In this document: one piece after another, positions 6,958 through 9,531 of the stretch
Numbering within the stretch: position 1 is the first letter of the stretch
Layout: each line of letters starts with the position of its first letter
Assembly: GCA_003171295.1 (NCBI GenBank)
Contig: PMYF01000658.1
Location: 1-9,531 of the forward strand
DNA length: 9,531 nucleotides
Direction: 5' to 3'
Origin: Acidobacteriota bacterium
GTDB taxonomy: Bacteria; Acidobacteriota; Terriglobia; UBA7540
Notes under the pieces: generated by a model
What the model was told of the DNA's origin: nothing
Database searches by the model: none
The model's input: only the letters and a program-made list of their open reading frames with translations
Made by a program: the position numbers and the translations under genes

Positions 6958-8242
6958 ATGAAGACCGCTCTTTGGGCAAACCGACGGCACAGGCTGTGGC
7001 TCCGAGCTTTGCTAATCGTCCCTTCGCTCTCGTTCATCATTGCTCCGGAAGCATGGGCGCGGAACGGCCCGCTACGCACGCCTTCGCTGCGGCTAGCTGC
7101 CGGGGCGCAGACAGAAGGGGCACAAACCGCCCGCACTCCTTCCCGGACGCTCGGAGGTCGAATTGAGGATGCGCTGGCGAAGGGGAATCCAGACACCGCC
7201 CGGACGCTCGTGCCGAAGTTCCTCGCGGAGCCCGGCGTGACGGCTGACAATCTTTTGCGCATTGGCGCAAACCTCGCCCAACACGAATTGTACTCGGAAG
7301 CAGCAGACGTATTCGGGCGCTGCGTAAAGGATCACCCCGAACTGTTTGAAGGCTACTACAACCTCGCCCTGGCAGAACTGGCCCTCAGGAAGTATCCCGC
7401 GGCGCTTGCCACCCTTCAGAAACCCCCGCGAACCTCGCGGCCCAAAGAAGTGGCACGCACGTATCTGCGGGGTAAGATCGAGTTGGCGCTCGGCCAGGAC
7501 GCCCAGGCTGAACAGGACCTATCCGCCGCGTTTGCCGCTGCACCCCAAGAGGGAAACTACGCCCTGGACCTCGGCCTCGCGTACATCCATCCGCGCGCGC
7601 AAGTACCAGCCAGCCGCGGAGGTCTTCCAGAAAGGCGGCAGCTTCCAGAAGGACTCCCCTTTCCTCCTGCTCGGACTCAGTTTGGCGCAATACCTTGGAG
7701 GGCAGAACGCCGAGTCGATTAAAACCTGCCACACCGTGCTCGGTCTCCAGCCCGATTTCTCACCCGCGCGAGTCTTGCTGGCCTTCACTCTCTATATGCA
7801 AGGCAGCGTCGACGAGGCAGCGCAGGTCGCCGCCCAAGGATTACATGACCCGAACCCATTTCCGTACCTCTACTACGTTCACGCCGTTGCCCTTCTGAAA
7901 CTGGAATCCAAGGACTACGACAGCATTCTGAAGGACCTCACGTTTGCGGAGCGGTAGATCCCTGCGTGCAGCCTGTGCTACCTGGCTCAAAGCAAGGCCC
8001 ACCAAAAGATGGGCGAACGCGATGCCGCCACCGCCGATTTGGAAAAAGCGGTGGACTTGGATCCGTCCCTCGCGGAAGCCTGGTATCGCCTCGCCTCGCT
8101 TTGCGAGCAGGAGGAACGCCCTGCCGACGCCCACCAGGCGCGCCGCCGGTTTAAGGAACTAAAGGAAAACAAGGCCAATCGCGAGACCGAAATGTTTCGC
8201 GACGTGTTCCTGAAGACCCTGGGTGTTGAGGGCCCACCGTAA
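6958..8242 (+). pseudogene. Secreted tetratricopeptide-repeat protein, broken by a frameshift and a TAG
   Basis: The ATG at 6958 opens a signal peptide (basic start, LRALLIVPSLSFII core, likely cleavage after PEAWA). TPR-type helix pairs follow, for example NLLRIGANLAQHELYSEAAD and the YYNLALAELALRKYPAALATL region. The first frame fits to about 7590 (LDLGLAYIH). Homology then moves to the next frame at KYQPAAEVFQKGG, so about one extra base lies in the CCGCGCGCGC run at 7590-7600. The second frame meets TAG at 7955-7957 after LTFAER but continues in the same frame as IPACSLCYLAQSKAHQKMGE, a good TPR, to TAA at 8240-8242. Read through both lesions the product would be about 427 residues. The tail RFKELKENKANRETEM resembles TPR proteins common in Acidobacteriota. 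No clear ribosome binding site is seen. Function is probably protein-protein interaction outside the cytoplasm. Sequencing errors are an alternative explanation for both lesions. Confidence 0.65.
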
Positions 8243-8256
8243 GGTGCGCCCTCAAC
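8225..8256 (+). terminator. Strong hairpin at the end of the TPR gene, stop codon in the loop
   Basis: GTTGAGGGCCCACC (8225-8238) pairs with GGTGCGCCCTCAAC (8243-8256): 14 positions with a single C-C mismatch, around a GTAA tetraloop that contains the TAA stop. No T-run follows, so if it ends transcription it is a terminator without a U-tract. It could also stabilise the 3' end of the mRNA. Confidence 0.5.
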
Positions 8257-8288
8257 GAACCTGTGCTTGCCCTTGCCACTCACCACCT

Positions 8289-8558
8289 GTGCCTGTCAAA
8301 AACTCGGTCCGGATTGAAATCATGGTGCTTCCGCCATCCAGTGTTGCTACGTTGCGATAGGGAAGCGAATCGTCCATATTGACCAACATGGCCGAGTCGA
8401 AGAACCGCGTGACATTTCACAGCGCCAAAAAAAGCATCGTCGAGGCGAAGATCGCCCTGAACGTCAGCCGCCTGGTGGCTAATCCCGCCTGCATGGCCGG
8501 AGTCCGTACCCCGCGTCCGAATTTCAACGCTCTCTGGGGCCTGATGAAGTTGAAATAA
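8289..8558 (+). pseudogene. Unrecognised coding remnant interrupted by TAG
   Basis: One frame reads VPVKNSVRIEIMVLPPSSV and continues to TAG at 8358-8360. It then continues without break as GSESSILTNMAESKNRVTFH and on to LWGLMKLK and TAA at 8556-8558, about 65 codons after the TAG. From the ATG at 8388 there are 56 codons with roughly 79 percent G or C at third positions and mostly purine first positions, as in the real genes of the window. An antisense frame over the same bases lacks this pattern. No ribosome binding site precedes the ATG at 8388. I do not recognise the family. It may be the C-terminal end of a lost gene or a small protein starting at 8388. The true 5' limit is unclear. Confidence 0.35.
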
Positions 8559-8951
8559 CAAGTGGAGCAGGACCGGAGCGCAGGTCAAAGGACTCCTTGC
8601 GGGCCATCGAGGGCTAGCCTGATTACTCCGAGCCATAGATATTACTACTGCGTTAAGCATATGTTGAGCTTCCCATCGGATCGGCATACACTGCGAGGCA
8701 TGGGTTAACAAACCCTGCAAGCTTGCGCTGATCCCTGGGAATAATTCTTGAGGAAACTCTTGGCTCCGATGGGGCGATCGGAACGACGCCCGCGCGGGGC
8801 GCTCTAGGTGCAGGGGCTGCTGTTGGACGGAGAGTTGAGCCCTCAGCCGGTGTTAGCCGATATCGCCTAAGGCAACCACACGGACTTTCACAAGGTGCTG
8901 AGTTTTCCGCCTGCGATCCGCGTTGACCATAGGTTTTATTCCTAACTGCAA
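8559..8951. other. About 390 bases without a convincing gene
   Basis: I see no RNA gene or full-length coding region here. Small structures are present: a 5-bp hairpin GGGTT/AACCC (8702-8715) and a perfect 10-base palindrome GCAAGCTTGC (8717-8726). A weak sigma-70-like pair, TTGAGC (8664-8669) and TACACT (8687-8692), is spaced 17 bases apart. It is a modest match and could be chance. One frame from 8808 reads as protein-like text (QGLLLDGELSPQPVLADIA, then TAA at 8868, then HTDFHKVLSFPPAIRVDH, TAA at 8943) and may be a decayed gene. The region probably holds the promoter of the following exported GH127-like gene. Confidence 0.4.
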
Positions 8952-8954
8952 ATG

Positions 8955-8959
8955 GGAGG
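8955..8959 (+). promoter_or_regulatory. Ribosome binding site selecting the ATG at 8964
   Basis: GGAGG lies 4 bases before ATG 8964. It falls inside the codons that follow the alternative ATG at 8952, which itself has no such site, so the downstream start is preferred. Confidence 0.65.
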
Positions 8960-8963
8960 AAAA

Positions 8964-9524
8964 ATGAATCGCCTCGCGCATTTCATTCTTACCGCATTCC
9001 TTTTCGTTTCATCTGTCTGGGTGTTTGGGGTCACCAAGGCTCTGGCGCAATCGCCGGTCGCGCCCAGTTTCCGTCGGTTGGAGTTGGGGGAGGTGATGCC
9101 ATCAGGTTGGATCAAGGCACAGATGGAGCGAGACCTTCGTGAAGGCTTCGCTGGACATCTCGACGAGTTGGCCCCCGAGGTGCAGAGTGACATCTTCGTA
9201 AGCGGCCGGAATACACCCGCAAAGCCGAACGTCACCGCGGCCGGCGGAGAAGAATCTTGGTGGAACGGGGAGTCCGAGGGCAACTGGCGGACCGGCTACA
9301 TCATGATGGCTTATCTCTCCGGCGACGAGGAGGCCAAACGAAATGCCGATGTTTACGTCGCGCACATTTTGCAGGCCCAGGATAAGGATGGCTACATCGG
9401 GATCTGCGGTCCGCAACTTCGCTTCTCGACCAGCCCATTGAACGGTGAGTTGTGGACCCAAGCCTGCATTTTACGTGGGCTCCTCGCTTATTACGAATTG
9501 ACAGGGAAGGCCCTGATCCCTTGA
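8964..9524 (+). CDS. N-terminal part of an exported GH127-like (beta-L-arabinofuranosidase family) protein, probably broken at the window edge
   Basis: ATG 8964 is preferred over the in-frame ATG 8952 because GGAGG (8955-8959) lies just before it. Residues 1-28 form a signal peptide with likely cleavage after TKALA. The mature part has family-typical segments: LGEVMPSGWIKAQMERDL, EGFAGHLDEL, SDIFVSGRN, WWNGESEGNWRTGYIMMAYL, and NGELWTQACILRGLLAYYEL of the (alpha/alpha)6 barrel. GH127 enzymes are usually over 600 residues. Here the frame ends at TGA 9522-9524 after 186 residues, 7 bases before the window ends, right after YYELTGK. A shifted frame (PDPLIT) would continue open, so a one-base deletion near 9506-9514 is likely, real or from the contig edge. 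The catalytic Glu and the Cys/zinc site of the family lie further on and are not seen. The expected role is release of L-arabinose-type sugars outside the cytoplasm. Confidence 0.7.
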   Translation: MNRLAHFILTAFLFVSSVWVFGVTKALAQSPVAPSFRRLELGEVMPSGWIKAQMERDLREGFAGHLDELAPEVQSDIFVSGRNTPAKPNVTAAGGEESWWNGESEGNWRTGYIMMAYLSGDEEAKRNADVYVAHILQAQDKDGYIGICGPQLRFSTSPLNGELWTQACILRGLLAYYELTGKALIP

Positions 9525-9531
9525 TAACTGA

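Noticed and set aside
6822..7166. 114-codon + frame across the start of the TPR gene
   Set aside because: It overlaps the signal peptide region of the TPR gene in another frame and has no recognisable domain.
8280..8720. Antisense frame of 146 codons
   Set aside because: The + strand frame over the same bases (8361-8558) has clear codon bias; the antisense text does not.
1..9531. Genome-wide amber recoding
   Set aside because: The intact genes contain no internal TAG, and frameshifts and truncations occur beside the TAG sites, so pseudogene decay or errors explain them better.
1..9531. CRISPR array, tRNA, rRNA or tandem repeats
   Set aside because: I saw no regularly spaced repeats, no cloverleaf-like sequence and no rRNA-like sequence in reading through the window.

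Overview
This window looks like a GC-rich bacterial chromosome segment holding part of a carbohydrate-breakdown neighbourhood. The gene set (GH39-like, six-hairpin glycosidase-like, UroD-like, PIG-L/LmbE deacetylase, GH127-like, secreted TPR protein) and the C-terminal tail of the TPR protein suggest an Acidobacteriota-type soil organism. Planctomycetota or Verrucomicrobiota are not excluded. This assignment is inference; there is no rRNA or marker gene here.

All recognisable genes are on the + strand. The left edge (1-173) carries the last 56 codons of a DDE-type transposase. Directly after it lies the 3' half of a GH39-like glycosidase (213-962), which has lost its N-terminal half and general acid/base region. 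An in-frame TAG separates this from the C-terminal end of a six-hairpin glycosidase-like protein (about 987-1823), a truncated paralogue of the large intact gene further on. This stretch therefore looks rearranged by insertion and deletion.

The middle is intact. It holds a uroporphyrinogen-decarboxylase-fold protein (1907-2998), a 914-residue exported six-hairpin glycosidase-like protein (3177-5921) with a good ribosome binding site, and a PIG-L/LmbE deacetylase (5983-6684) with a very strong one. The last two are probably one operon. It would have continued into a DMT-family sugar transporter, of which only about 35 codons survive, interrupted by TAG (6716-6820).

The right part is degraded. 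A secreted TPR protein (6958-8242) carries one frameshift and one in-frame TAG and ends in a strong hairpin whose loop contains the stop codon. An unrecognised coding remnant follows (about 8289-8558), also broken by TAG. About 400 bases without a convincing gene come next. Last is the start of an exported GH127-like (beta-L-arabinofuranosidase family) protein that hits a stop a few bases before the window ends.

If the genes worked together, the plausible theme is outside-the-cytoplasm cleavage of plant-type or microbial glycans (GH39, six-hairpin protein, GH127), deacetylation of a sugar by the PIG-L enzyme and uptake by the DMT permease, with the UroD-like protein in an unknown role. Broken genes on both flanks and an intact core point to real gene decay around an insertion sequence or to assembly or sequencing errors; the sequence alone cannot separate these.
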